The notes under the pieces: model-generated
What the model saw: the letters and a program-made list of their open reading frames with translations, nothing else
Told to the model about the DNA's origin: nothing
The model's database searches: none
In this document: piece by piece, positions 53,210 through 61,074 of the stretch
Position numbering within the stretch: the first letter of the stretch is position 1
Layout: each line of letters opens with the position of its first letter
Translations under genes and position numbers: made by a program
Source of the DNA: Thiogranum sp964433205
Lineage (GTDB): Bacteria > Pseudomonadota > Gammaproteobacteria > DSM-19610
Direction: 5' to 3'
Assembly: GCA_964433205.1 (NCBI GenBank)
Contig: CAYSRA010000002.1
Span: forward strand, 14,352 to 78,351
Length of the DNA: 64,000 nucleotides

Positions 53210-53251
53210 AGCCTAGTCCCGGCATGCCTAAACCGCATTGACCTGCATCAA
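53210..53251 (-). promoter_or_regulatory. Predicted class II FNR/Anr promoter of hemN
   Basis: On the minus strand TTGAT-GCAG-GTCAA (53251-53238) fits TTGAT-N4-ATCAA with one mismatch. If centred at -41.5, the start site is 53203, and TAGGCT (53215-53210) falls exactly at -12 to -7. FNR/Anr control of hemN is well established in relatives. Confidence 0.7.
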
Positions 53252-53277
53252 GCGGGGGCCGCCGCGCCGTATAACCG

Positions 53278-53595
53278 CTATTCCTCCTCGATCTCCAGCC
53301 CTTTGCGGTGCGTCTCGTTTATCTTCAATAACAGGGACTTGAACGGAAGGATACGCTCATCCTGCTTGGCAACAACCCTGACAAACGGGAGGTCTTCGCT
53401 GCCAAACTGGTAGCTGCCGTCAGCCATGGAGGCGCGCAGTGCACGCACATCGCGCTCCAGCTCTTCGAGAAATTCCGTCGCCGCCCCCATGGAGTCCATA
53501 TCGTACTCCGCCGCGGCGCGCAGGTCCTCGATCTCGAACAGCGCCTGCTCCACCAGATCGACATAGGCTTCAGCAGTTTTTGGTCTTCCTAACAT
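53278..53595 (-). CDS. Conserved hypothetical protein (often labelled GspF-like)
   Basis: The ATG at 53595 gives 105 residues starting MLGRPKTAEAYVDLVEQALF. It is a helical, acidic protein with EIEDLRAAAEYDMDSMGAA, ERDVRALRASMADGSYQFG and LKINETHRKGLEIEEE. I recall near-identical proteins in many gammaproteobacteria carrying the label general secretion protein GspF, which the length does not support. No function is known. It follows prmB by 20 bases and may be cotranscribed with it. Confidence 0.7.
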   Translation of the reverse strand: MLGRPKTAEAYVDLVEQALFEIEDLRAAAEYDMDSMGAATEFLEELERDVRALRASMADGSYQFGSEDLPFVRVVAKQDERILPFKSLLLKINETHRKGLEIEEE

Positions 53596-53615
53596 GAATT
53601 GATCTCCAAACCTGT

Positions 53616-54533
53616 TTAATTCAAAACACCACGAAATGTTTCCTGGTACTCGCGTGCCTGCGCGGCATCCAGCAGGAACACCCCGTGGCCGCCGCGCTCG
53701 AAATCGAGCCAGACAAAGGGCACGTCCGGGAAACACTCCACCAGCATGTCCTGGCTGTTGCCGACCTCGACCACCAGAATGCCGTCGTCGGCCAGCCAGT
53801 CGGCCGCCTGCGCCAGCAGGCGCACCACCACTGCCAGCCCGGCCTGGTCGGCACGCAGGCCGAGGGCCGGCTCATGGTGATATTCCTCGGGCAGCGTCTG
53901 CATCTCCTCGTCGGACACGTAGGGCGGGTTACTGATAATCAGCTGGTAGCGGGCCGGTTCCAGCGCCTCGAACAGATCGGATTCGACCAGCGTCACCCAG
54001 TCTTCCAGCCCGTGCCGCTGCACATTGAGACGCGCCACTGCCAACGCCTCCGGCGAGATATCCACCGCGTCGACATCGGCGTTATCGAAGTGCACCGCAC
54101 AGGCGATGCCGATGCAACCGCTGCCCGTACACAGATCCAGCACCCGTTCCACATTATCGGGTTCCAGCCAGGGCGTGAACCCGCGTTCGATCCATTCCGC
54201 CATTGGCGAGCGCGGCACCAGCACCCGCTCGTCGACATAAAACGGCATGCCTGCAAACCAGGCCTCACCGGTCAGGTACGCGGCCGGCTTGCGCGTGTCG
54301 ATGCGTTGCCGCAACAACGCCGTCGCGGTTTCGCGCTCCGCCGCCGTGACCCGCGCATCCATATAGTGTTCCGGGAACCCGACCGGCAGGTGCAATGCAT
54401 GGGAAACCAGCACCAGCGCCTCGTCGAACGCATTGTCGGTGCCATGGCCGAACACCAGCCCGGCCTCGCGGAAACGGCTTGCGCCCCAGCGCACCAGATC
54501 CCTGATGCTTTGTAATTCTGCCAGATCAGCCAT
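53616..54533 (-). CDS. prmB: Ribosomal protein L3 glutamine methyltransferase PrmB
   Basis: The ATG at 54533 gives 305 residues. The N-terminal helical domain starts ADLAELQSIRDLVRWGASRF. The S-adenosylmethionine domain shows VLDLCTGSGCIGIACA, the acidic VDAVDISPEALAVA, and the catalytic NPPY in IISNPPYVSDEEM. PrmB modifies a Gln of ribosomal protein L3; PrmC methylates release factors and is shorter in the N-terminal part. Length and MPFYVDERVLVPRSPMAEWI fit PrmB better. Confidence 0.92.
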   Translation of the reverse strand: MADLAELQSIRDLVRWGASRFREAGLVFGHGTDNAFDEALVLVSHALHLPVGFPEHYMDARVTAAERETATALLRQRIDTRKPAAYLTGEAWFAGMPFYVDERVLVPRSPMAEWIERGFTPWLEPDNVERVLDLCTGSGCIGIACAVHFDNADVDAVDISPEALAVARLNVQRHGLEDWVTLVESDLFEALEPARYQLIISNPPYVSDEEMQTLPEEYHHEPALGLRADQAGLAVVVRLLAQAADWLADDGILVVEVGNSQDMLVECFPDVPFVWLDFERGGHGVFLLDAAQAREYQETFRGVLN

Positions 54534-54582
54534 AAAAAAGATTCCTGTCACCGGGGACACGTCAGTGGAATAATACACCCCC

Positions 54583-55218
54583 ATGATAAAGATAAATGTC
54601 ACGCCCCGCGTCGCGAGACGCATTATACCGGTACTCGCAGCCGTGTGGTTGCTGGTGTCCTGTACCCCGCCGCAACCCCCGCAACTGGCCGGCGCCACCC
54701 TGCTGCTGCCGGCCCGCGAGCTGGCCGCGTTCTCGCTGGTCGATCATCACGGCAAGCCGTTCACCCAGGACTCGCTGCGCGGCCAGTGGAGCCTGGCCTT
54801 TTTCGGCTATACCCATTGCCCGGACGTCTGCCCCAATGCTCTCGGCATGCTGAAACGGGTCCAGTCGCTGCTTGAAGATGCCGGCGAAACACCATTACCC
54901 CGGATACTCTTTGTCAGCGTCGACCCGGAACGTGATACCCCCGAACAGCTGGCGACTTATGTCAGCTATTTCCACCCGACATTTGTTGGCATTACCGGCC
55001 CGGACGAACAGCTCAAACGTCTGACCCGCCAGTTGGGCATCCTCTACGGGCGTTCACCCGGCGGCGACGACAACGATTACCTGGTCGATCACAGCGCGGC
55101 GATCATCCTGTTCAACCCGGCGGGCCACTACCAGGCACTGTTCGGTACGCCCCACGACGCAAAAAAGATTGCCAGCGACTTCGTGGCGATCCGCAACTGG
55201 TACGAGGCAAGCCGATGA
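54583..55218 (+). CDS. Sco1/SenC-family copper chaperone lipoprotein
   Basis: This 211-residue protein has an N-terminal signal ending in a lipobox-like LLVSC. A thioredoxin-fold domain follows, with the copper site CPDVCPNAL in FFGYTHCPDVC and a distal His in DYLVDHSAAIILF. VSVDPERDTPEQLATYV is a family signature. Sco proteins load copper into the CuA site of cytochrome oxidase or act as thiol-disulfide enzymes. The PCuAC gene overlaps it by four bases. No cox genes are in the window. Confidence 0.9.
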   Translation: MIKINVTPRVARRIIPVLAAVWLLVSCTPPQPPQLAGATLLLPARELAAFSLVDHHGKPFTQDSLRGQWSLAFFGYTHCPDVCPNALGMLKRVQSLLEDAGETPLPRILFVSVDPERDTPEQLATYVSYFHPTFVGITGPDEQLKRLTRQLGILYGRSPGGDDNDYLVDHSAAIILFNPAGHYQALFGTPHDAKKIASDFVAIRNWYEASR

Positions 55219-55646
55219 TACGGCGATTACGCAACGCGCTGGCAGGGTGGCTGGTGCTGTGCAGCGGTATAGCCGGCGCGACGGGCACCATCGAGATCGA
55301 CAATGCCTGGATACGCGAGGCGCCACCGGGCGCGCCAATGCTGGCCGGCTACCTGTGCCTGCATAACACAACAGGCGCTGCCGCAACACTGGTCGGTGTA
55401 CAAAGCCCGCTGTTTCCGCACATCATGATGCACCGCACCGAAATCCGCGAGGGCATGGCACGTATGATGCATCAGGACACGGTTGACGTCCCGGCCGGGC
55501 AACGTGTCTGCTTCGAACCGGGCGGCCTGCACCTGATGATGGCCGCCCCGGACCAGCCGCTGAGGGCCGGTGAGCGGGTAGAACTGGAGCTGCAGTTTGC
55601 CGACGGGCACTCGCAACGCATACAGGCGCCGGTCAGGGCGCCCTGA
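55215..55646 (+). CDS. Copper chaperone PCu(A)C
   Basis: This 143-residue protein has a signal peptide and the copper site of the PCuAC family, H(M)-x10-M-x21-H-x-M: FPHIMMHRTEIREGMARM gives the first His and Met ligands, GGLHLMM the last His and Met. It overlaps the Sco gene by ATGA. In other bacteria PCuAC hands copper(I) to the CuA site together with Sco. Length is normal. Confidence 0.92.
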   Translation: MIRRLRNALAGWLVLCSGIAGATGTIEIDNAWIREAPPGAPMLAGYLCLHNTTGAAATLVGVQSPLFPHIMMHRTEIREGMARMMHQDTVDVPAGQRVCFEPGGLHLMMAAPDQPLRAGERVELELQFADGHSQRIQAPVRAP

Positions 55647-55653
55647 CACCGAT

Positions 55654-56529
55654 ATGACCGGATCATCCGCCGCCTGCTGGCAGGACTACCTCAAGTCGCT
55701 GCCGCTGTACCTGCTCCCCCACCACGCCATCTCGCGAATTACCCTGCGCCTGACGCGCATCCGCACGCGCTGGTTCAAGAATGCGCTGATCCGGTGGTTT
55801 GCCGACCGCTACCGCGTCAACTGGGACGAATCGCTGTACCAGCGGCCGGAAGATTTTGAACATTTCAACGCCTTTTTTACTCGCGAACTGGCGCCCGGCG
55901 CTCGCCCGATCGAAGGCGACGACCACACCGTCGTGAGTCCCGCAGACGGACACATCAGCCAGTTCGGCGAGATCGACGACGAGAAAATTTTCCAGGCCAA
56001 GGGCCATTGCTTCAGCATCACCGGGCTGCTCGGCGGCGATACGCAGGCCGCCAGCCTGTTCCGCGATGGCAGCTTCGTGACAGTGTACCTGTCGCCGCGG
56101 GACTACCACCGCGTCCACATGCCGCTGACCGGGCAACTGCGCAAAACCCTGTACATACCCGGACGCCTGTTCAGCGTGGCACCGCACACCACCCGGGTCG
56201 TGCCGCGCCTGTTCGCCCGCAACGAGCGCCTGGTGGCGATATTTGATACCTGCGCCGGCCCTATGGCCACGGTGCTGGTCGGCGCCATCAACGTCGCCGC
56301 CATCGAAACGGTGTGGGCCGGGCTGGTAACGCCGCCGCACCGCCGCAATATCGAAACCCGTGAGTTCTCCGGTGACGAGGTTCGCCTGGCACGCGGCAGC
56401 GAAATGGGCCGGTTCAACATGGGCTCGACTGTGATCCTGCTGTTTGGCCCGCAGGCGGTACGCTGGCAGTCCATGCTGGTTGCCGAAGCCCCGCTACGCA
56501 TGGGCGAAGCCATTGCTGCCGTAAACTGA
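55654..56529 (+). CDS. psd: Phosphatidylserine decarboxylase
   Basis: The ATG at 55654 gives 291 residues. Blocks FEHFNAFFTRELAPGARPI, VVSPADGHISQFGEI (catalytic Asp), LSPRDYHRVHMPLTG (catalytic His), GRLFSVAP and the self-cleavage segment FNMGSTVILLF (Gly-Ser) are all present. Cleavage at Gly-Ser makes the pyruvoyl cofactor; the enzyme makes phosphatidylethanolamine in the inner membrane. The Met before Gly-Ser replaces the usual Leu, which is conservative. Confidence 0.97.
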   Translation: MTGSSAACWQDYLKSLPLYLLPHHAISRITLRLTRIRTRWFKNALIRWFADRYRVNWDESLYQRPEDFEHFNAFFTRELAPGARPIEGDDHTVVSPADGHISQFGEIDDEKIFQAKGHCFSITGLLGGDTQAASLFRDGSFVTVYLSPRDYHRVHMPLTGQLRKTLYIPGRLFSVAPHTTRVVPRLFARNERLVAIFDTCAGPMATVLVGAINVAAIETVWAGLVTPPHRRNIETREFSGDEVRLARGSEMGRFNMGSTVILLFGPQAVRWQSMLVAEAPLRMGEAIAAVN

Positions 56530-56593
56530 ACCGCGTTAACCTTATCGGGACGCCCACGTTAGTCGTTTATCAGGACACCTGAGAGGACGACCC

Positions 56594-56965
56594 ATGAACC
56601 TGATATCACGCACCCTTCCGGCACTGATACTCGGCCTGTCGGGCCTCGGCCTGGGCACCGCCAGCGAGGCGGATACAAGCTTCAGCTTCAGCATTTCCAG
56701 CGGCTATATCGTCCCATACGCCAGTCACGGCTACCGGCCCCGGATTCGCGCCTGTGACCCGTACCAACGCCCCCCCGTCCATATCGACACCTATATCGAA
56801 AAACGGGTGTACAACGTTCCCGGCTACCGGGAACGCGACCACGAATACCGCGAGTATCGCGAATACCGGGAGTATCGGGGACGGCGCGGCGGGCACCACC
56901 GCAAACACGCCGACCGGCACGAACGCCGCCACCACACCGGCTATGCGTATAACGGATATTACTGA
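56594..56965 (+). CDS. Exported Tyr/Arg/His-rich protein
   Basis: This 123-residue protein has a signal peptide (ALILGLSGLGLGTASEA). A middle region FSISSGYIVPYASHGYRPRI follows, then a low-complexity repeat of E-Y-R (EYREYREYREYRG) and a His/Arg-rich end (HHRKHADRHERRHHTGYA). Such tails can bind metal or nucleic acid, but no family is recognised. The gene precedes the sigma-factor gene by 85 bases in the same direction. Confidence 0.6.
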   Translation: MNLISRTLPALILGLSGLGLGTASEADTSFSFSISSGYIVPYASHGYRPRIRACDPYQRPPVHIDTYIEKRVYNVPGYRERDHEYREYREYREYRGRRGGHHRKHADRHERRHHTGYAYNGYY

Positions 56966-57050
56966 GTCTCCGGCATTCCTGTATGCTGACCGGACACTGG
57001 AGAACGCGTCCTTGAACCCGTTGGAGGCAGGCATCCCTGCGTGCAAATCC

Positions 57051-57632
57051 ATGTCCGGCCAGTCAGCGCTGAACGATTTTCTCGCCGACGTACAGAGCCG
57101 GGCCTACCATGTCGCCTACGGGGCGCTGTGGGAACGCGAGGTCGCGCTCGACGTTGTACAGGAAAGCATGTTGCGCTTTGTCGAGTATTACCGTAACAAA
57201 CCGGAAAAGGACTGGCCGGCGCTGTTTCGCACCGTGCTCAACAGTAAAATCAACGACCAGCGACGCAGGCGTCTGCTGGGCAACACCACGCGCAAACTGT
57301 TGTCGTTGACCGGGCTCGGCCCGTCACACAACGACGAACAGAACGGCATGCTGGAAAACGACCTCCCCCAGCCCGGGCACGAGGACGGCTTCAGCCAGCC
57401 GGAAGCCGGCACGACCGATGGCCAGCTGAAACAGCATATCGCGTCGGCACTGGGTAAACTGGCGGAACGTCAGCGGCAGGTTTTCCTGTTGCGCGAGCAG
57501 CTGGGACTCAGCATCCGCGAGACCGCCGAAACGCTGGGCTGCTCCGAGAACAGCATCAAACAGCACCATTTCCGCGCCCTGCGCGCCATGCGCAAGCAAC
57601 TTGCAGAGGTATGGGAACATGAACATGCATGA
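57051..57632 (+). CDS. RNA polymerase sigma-70 family (ECF-like) factor
   Basis: The ATG at 57051 gives 193 residues; a TTG at 57012 with a fair ribosome-binding site is an alternative. Region 2 is LNDFLADVQSRAYHVAYGAL to VQESMLRFVEYYRNK. A variable linker follows, then region 4 with AERQRQVFLLREQLGLSIRE and the helix-turn-helix AETLGCSENSIKQHHFRALR. Similar factors in gammaproteobacteria start at the Met-Ser-Gly. The next gene overlaps it by 14 bases and looks like its anti-sigma factor. Target promoters are unknown. Confidence 0.85.
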   Translation: MSGQSALNDFLADVQSRAYHVAYGALWEREVALDVVQESMLRFVEYYRNKPEKDWPALFRTVLNSKINDQRRRRLLGNTTRKLLSLTGLGPSHNDEQNGMLENDLPQPGHEDGFSQPEAGTTDGQLKQHIASALGKLAERQRQVFLLREQLGLSIRETAETLGCSENSIKQHHFRALRAMRKQLAEVWEHEHA

Positions 57633-58053
57633 AGCACACCCCGACAGCGAACAACTCGACCGCCTGCGCGCCGGTCTGCTCGACGACGAGCACGCGCTCA
57701 AGACCGGCATCGAATCGCACCTGGCCGACTGCGAGGCATGCCGGAAACGCTACGACTGGTCCGGCCATCTCAAGCCAGGGGGGCTGCCGCTCGACGCCCC
57801 CGTCGAGCAACTGGCTAACCTGCGTGAACAGGCGATCAATGCCCCTGCCCCCCCGCGCCGCCTGCTACCGCTGGCCGTTGCGGCCGCACTGGCACTGGTC
57901 GCCGTGGTGCTGGTGAAGCCCGCACTGCAGGACCAGCCGGCCCGGACACAGCTGGCGCAGACACCGACGGAAACCACCCCTGTGCTCTACGAAGATCTGG
58001 ACTTCTACCTGTGGCTGACCGACCATAAGGACAACGCGGACTCCACCACCTGA
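57619..58053 (+). CDS. Putative zinc-finger anti-sigma factor
   Basis: This 144-residue protein has an N-terminal HLADCEACRKRYDW motif, the H-x3-C-x2-C pattern of zinc-binding anti-sigma factors. One membrane helix (LLPLAVAAALALVAVVLV) sits near residues 80-98, and a short periplasmic tail follows. It overlaps the sigma gene, so control of that factor is the obvious inference. The periplasmic part is only about 45 residues. Confidence 0.75.
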   Translation: MNMHEAHPDSEQLDRLRAGLLDDEHALKTGIESHLADCEACRKRYDWSGHLKPGGLPLDAPVEQLANLREQAINAPAPPRRLLPLAVAAALALVAVVLVKPALQDQPARTQLAQTPTETTPVLYEDLDFYLWLTDHKDNADSTT

Positions 58054-58061
58054 AGCTGATC

Positions 58062-58412
58062 ATGACCGATACGCGAAACACCGCCATCGTTGCCGCTATC
58101 CTCGGCGCCCTGCTGCTCGGCAGCACGGCCAGCGCTGCCATCGACCCGCAGCGTCTGTATCTGGCGGCAAACGGACAGATCCCCTGGCAATCACTCAGCC
58201 GCGAGGAACAGGAGGCGCTGCAGAAATACCGGCGCAGCTGGGACAGCTATGACAGCGAGCGCCAGCAACGTATCCGCGAAGGTGCCAGGCGCTTCCAGAG
58301 CCTGCCCCCGGACAAGCGTCGCCAGATCCGGCAAAAACGCCAGGAATACGAACGACTTTCCCCCGAAGAACGGCGCCGCCTGAGGGAAGAATACCAGCGC
58401 CGGCACAATTAG
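58062..58412 (+). CDS. DUF3106 periplasmic protein
   Basis: This 116-residue protein has a signal peptide (IVAAILGALLLGSTASA) and a helical, charged body with W-x-S-L (PWQSLSREEQEALQKY) and PDKRRQIRQKRQEYERLSPE. This is the DUF3106 pattern, related by style to CpxP/Spy-like periplasmic helical proteins. It starts eight bases after the anti-sigma gene. The sigma, anti-sigma and DUF3106 trio is a recurring cassette; an envelope-stress role is plausible. Confidence 0.78.
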   Translation: MTDTRNTAIVAAILGALLLGSTASAAIDPQRLYLAANGQIPWQSLSREEQEALQKYRRSWDSYDSERQQRIREGARRFQSLPPDKRRQIRQKRQEYERLSPEERRRLREEYQRRHN

Positions 58413-58492
58413 GCGGTCACGGCGATTCACAGGTCCCCGACAACCCGGTACAATTGCCTGCTGTTTGACGCCCGAGAAAGCCGGTAAATCCT

Positions 58493-59293
58493 ATGCACCC
58501 CATGCTCAATATCGCGGTAACCGCCGCGCGCAACGCCGGCGACATCATCGTCCGGTACCTGAATCGCATCGACCGCCTGACCGTCACCAGCAAGGACCGC
58601 AACGATTTCGTGTCCGAAGTGGACCGGCAGGCCGAAGACGAGATCATCGCCATTATCCGCAAGGCGTTCCCCGACCACGGCATACTGGCCGAGGAAAGCG
58701 GGCAACACCAGGGTAACGAGGAATACCTGTGGATCATCGACCCCCTCGACGGTACCACCAATTTCCTGCACAGCTTTCCCCAGTTCGCCGTGTCTATTGC
58801 GTTACAGCACAAGGGCAAACTCGAGCAGGCGGTTATCTACGACCCGATGCGCCAGGAGCTGTTCACCGCCAGCCGCGGTGGCGGCGCATTCCTGGACAAT
58901 CGCCGCATCCGCGTCAGCAACCTGAAAGGCCTGGAAGGCGCGCTGCTCGGCACCGGCTTCCCGTACAAGGACATGCGGCACCTCGACGCCTACCTGGGGA
59001 TGTTTCGCGCCCTGATCCCGCAGGTCGCCGGTATCCGTCGCCCCGGTTCCGCGGCGCTGGACCTGGCCTACGTAGCGGCCGGCCGCTTCGACGGGTTCTG
59101 GGAGATCGGACTCAAGCCCTGGGATATCGCGGCGGGCATTCTGCTGGTGCGCGAAGCCGGCGGACTGGTCGGTGATCTCGGCGGCGGTCACAATCATCTC
59201 GAATCAGGCAATATTGTTGCCGCCGCGCCCAAGCTGTTCCCGTCAATGCTGCGCGAAATCAGGCCCCATCTCAGCGACGCACTGAAAAGCTGA
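58493..59293 (+). CDS. suhB: Inositol-1-monophosphatase SuhB
   Basis: This 266-residue enzyme has the metal-site motifs GILAEESGQ, WIIDPLDGTTNFLHSFPQFA and WEIGLKPWDIAAGILLVREAGG. SuhB hydrolyses inositol phosphates in vitro and in E. coli works in rRNA antitermination with Nus factors. Length matches E. coli SuhB (267). It is convergent with secF, and near secDF as in Pseudomonas. Confidence 0.96.
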   Translation: MHPMLNIAVTAARNAGDIIVRYLNRIDRLTVTSKDRNDFVSEVDRQAEDEIIAIIRKAFPDHGILAEESGQHQGNEEYLWIIDPLDGTTNFLHSFPQFAVSIALQHKGKLEQAVIYDPMRQELFTASRGGGAFLDNRRIRVSNLKGLEGALLGTGFPYKDMRHLDAYLGMFRALIPQVAGIRRPGSAALDLAYVAAGRFDGFWEIGLKPWDIAAGILLVREAGGLVGDLGGGHNHLESGNIVAAAPKLFPSMLREIRPHLSDALKS

Positions 59294-59762
59294 GGCCGTC
59301 ACAAAATTTCATTGCCGATCGCCCCGGGGGTTCAAGGACTGCGCCTCCCTGGCCGCTACATTTTTCAACGGCACGGACACTTCTGTCGCCGCCAAAAATC
59401 ACAACAAGACCGCAAACAGGGTAGCCGTAAAAACATCGTATGATGAAGTTCAGTGATAAGGCCTTGAGACTTATTGGACGGAAACTGTTGCACAGCATGG
59501 AAGCATCAACGAGTCTGGATGAAACCACATCCGGTTGCGACGAGCCGGCGCCGGAAAATGCACCGCCGACACACCGACAGCCACGCAAACCCACGCTCTG
59601 CGAAAAGTCACCGGATACAGTTAAAGCCCGCATTCTTCCTTTTCGAGGCGGCACCCGCGACGACTGATACAGCCTTCGCAAACGTGGGAAACAGCCTTTA
59701 CCCGCCATCTGATTGTGTGATATACACAGAGTTACTGACTCAGGCTGTATCGGGATGAATGT
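59294..59762. other. Gene-poor interval between suhB and a small membrane protein gene
   Basis: No confident gene, repeat or RNA was found. One plus-strand frame at 59440-59667 (75 codons, starting MMKFSDKALRLIGRKLLHSM) has no recognisable family and an irregular Pro/Thr-rich tail, so it is only a weak candidate. A CCCCGGGGG run lies at 59322-59330. Confidence 0.5.
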
Positions 59763-60101
59763 ATGAAACGAGCTGTACTCACCCTGCTGATACCCCCGTT
59801 CGCCGCGTGCCGTTTCGGCTGCGCCGGCTGTTGCGCGGCGCCGATTGGCGTGTTCTGGCTTGCCAGTATCACCAGCATCGTCTACGGACTGGTTGGTGGG
59901 CCTACCAATTTGATGGGGCCCAGCATCAATACCATACTACTCGGCATCGGCATGTGGGGGGTTGCTTCTGTATGGGCGGCCATCACGATACGCAACACCG
60001 ATGACGACAAGTGTAAACGGGCCGGCAGCACACTGTGTAACAAGATCATGTCCGGTGCCGACGAAAGCGACCCCTTTGACGAGGTCCGCAAGGCACGTTG
60101 A
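59763..60101 (+). CDS. Cys-rich small membrane protein
   Basis: This 112-residue protein begins MKRAVLTLLIPPFAACRFGC. The Cys cluster C-R-F-G-C-A-G-C-C-A-A-P lies just inside helix 1 (residues 16-27). A second membrane region follows (SINTILLGIGMWGVASVWAA), and a polar tail carries two more Cys. The clustered Cys at a membrane boundary suggests metal or redox function. I recall similar CRxGCAGCCAAP proteins in sulfur-oxidising gammaproteobacteria, but no function is assigned. Confidence 0.6.
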   Translation: MKRAVLTLLIPPFAACRFGCAGCCAAPIGVFWLASITSIVYGLVGGPTNLMGPSINTILLGIGMWGVASVWAAITIRNTDDDKCKRAGSTLCNKIMSGADESDPFDEVRKAR

Positions 60102-60120
60102 AACCCGCGAGGAACGGCGC

Positions 60121-61056
60121 TCAGGGCCGGTCGTCGACCTCTCTACCTTCTTTCTGCACCGGCATAAGGTCCGCCTTGCTGATACCCAGTGCCAGTGCTG
60201 TCGAACCCGCGACAAAAATCGACGAGTAGGTACCGATAAACACACCGACGATCAACGCCAGGGCAAAGGCGTGGATGATTTCACCCCCGATGAAAAACAG
60301 CGCCAGTAACACCAGCAGAGTGGTTGCGGATGTCATCAGGGTGCGCGAAAGGGTCTGGTTGATCGAGGCATTCATAATGGCTTCGGGCGTGCCCTTGCGC
60401 ATGCGACGGAAATTCTCGCGAATGCGGTCGAACACCACGATCGTGTCGTTCAACGAATAACCGATCACCGCCAGCAACGCCGCCAGCACGGTCAGATCGA
60501 ACTCCACCTGTACCAGTGAAAACACACCGAGAGTAATAATCACGTCATGTACCAGCGCGCCTACCGCGCCGAGTGAGAAACGGTATTCAAAACGCAGGGT
60601 CACGTAGATCAGGATGCCGATCAGGGCATACAGCATGGCCAGACCACCCTGCTCGGTCAACTCTTCACCGACCTGCGGGCCGACAAATTCCACGCGGCGT
60701 TTCTCCACCGCGGAATCTGCAGCCTTGAGGGCGGACAGCACCTCGTCACTCAACTCGGCACGGTCGCGTCCTTCCTGCGGGGCAATACGGATCAGCACGT
60801 CGCGCGAGGTACCAAAGTGCTGCACCTGCGCATCGGGGTAGCCGGCATCGGCAAGCACCTGGCGCAACTCAGCAAGGTTCGCCGTCTCCGGGTAGGCCAC
60901 TTCGATGATCGTACCGCCGGTGAAATCGATACCGAAGTTCAGTCCGCGCACGAACAGTGAACCTAACGACGCCAGAATCAGCAGCGTCGAAACCAGCATC
61001 GCAATCTTGCGCTTGCCCATGAAATCGATCTGCGTCGCCTTACCGAGAATTCGCAT
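60121..61056 (-). CDS. secF: Protein translocase subunit SecF
   Basis: This 311-residue protein has six membrane helices. It starts KIAMLVSTLLILASLGSLFV and carries NFGIDFTGGTIIEVAY (D1 region), ALLAVIGYSLNDTIVVFDRI and RTLMTSATTLLVLLALFF. SecDF uses the proton gradient to help pull proteins across the inner membrane. It is last in tgt-yajC-secD-secF. Confidence 0.97.
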   Translation of the reverse strand: MRILGKATQIDFMGKRKIAMLVSTLLILASLGSLFVRGLNFGIDFTGGTIIEVAYPETANLAELRQVLADAGYPDAQVQHFGTSRDVLIRIAPQEGRDRAELSDEVLSALKAADSAVEKRRVEFVGPQVGEELTEQGGLAMLYALIGILIYVTLRFEYRFSLGAVGALVHDVIITLGVFSLVQVEFDLTVLAALLAVIGYSLNDTIVVFDRIRENFRRMRKGTPEAIMNASINQTLSRTLMTSATTLLVLLALFFIGGEIIHAFALALIVGVFIGTYSSIFVAGSTALALGISKADLMPVQKEGREVDDRP

Positions 61057-61074
61057 GATGTGGTCCCTTTGAAA

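Noticed and set aside
59440..59667. Possible 75-codon gene
   Set aside because: No family, irregular composition and no clear ribosome-binding site, so it is only mentioned in the interval entry.
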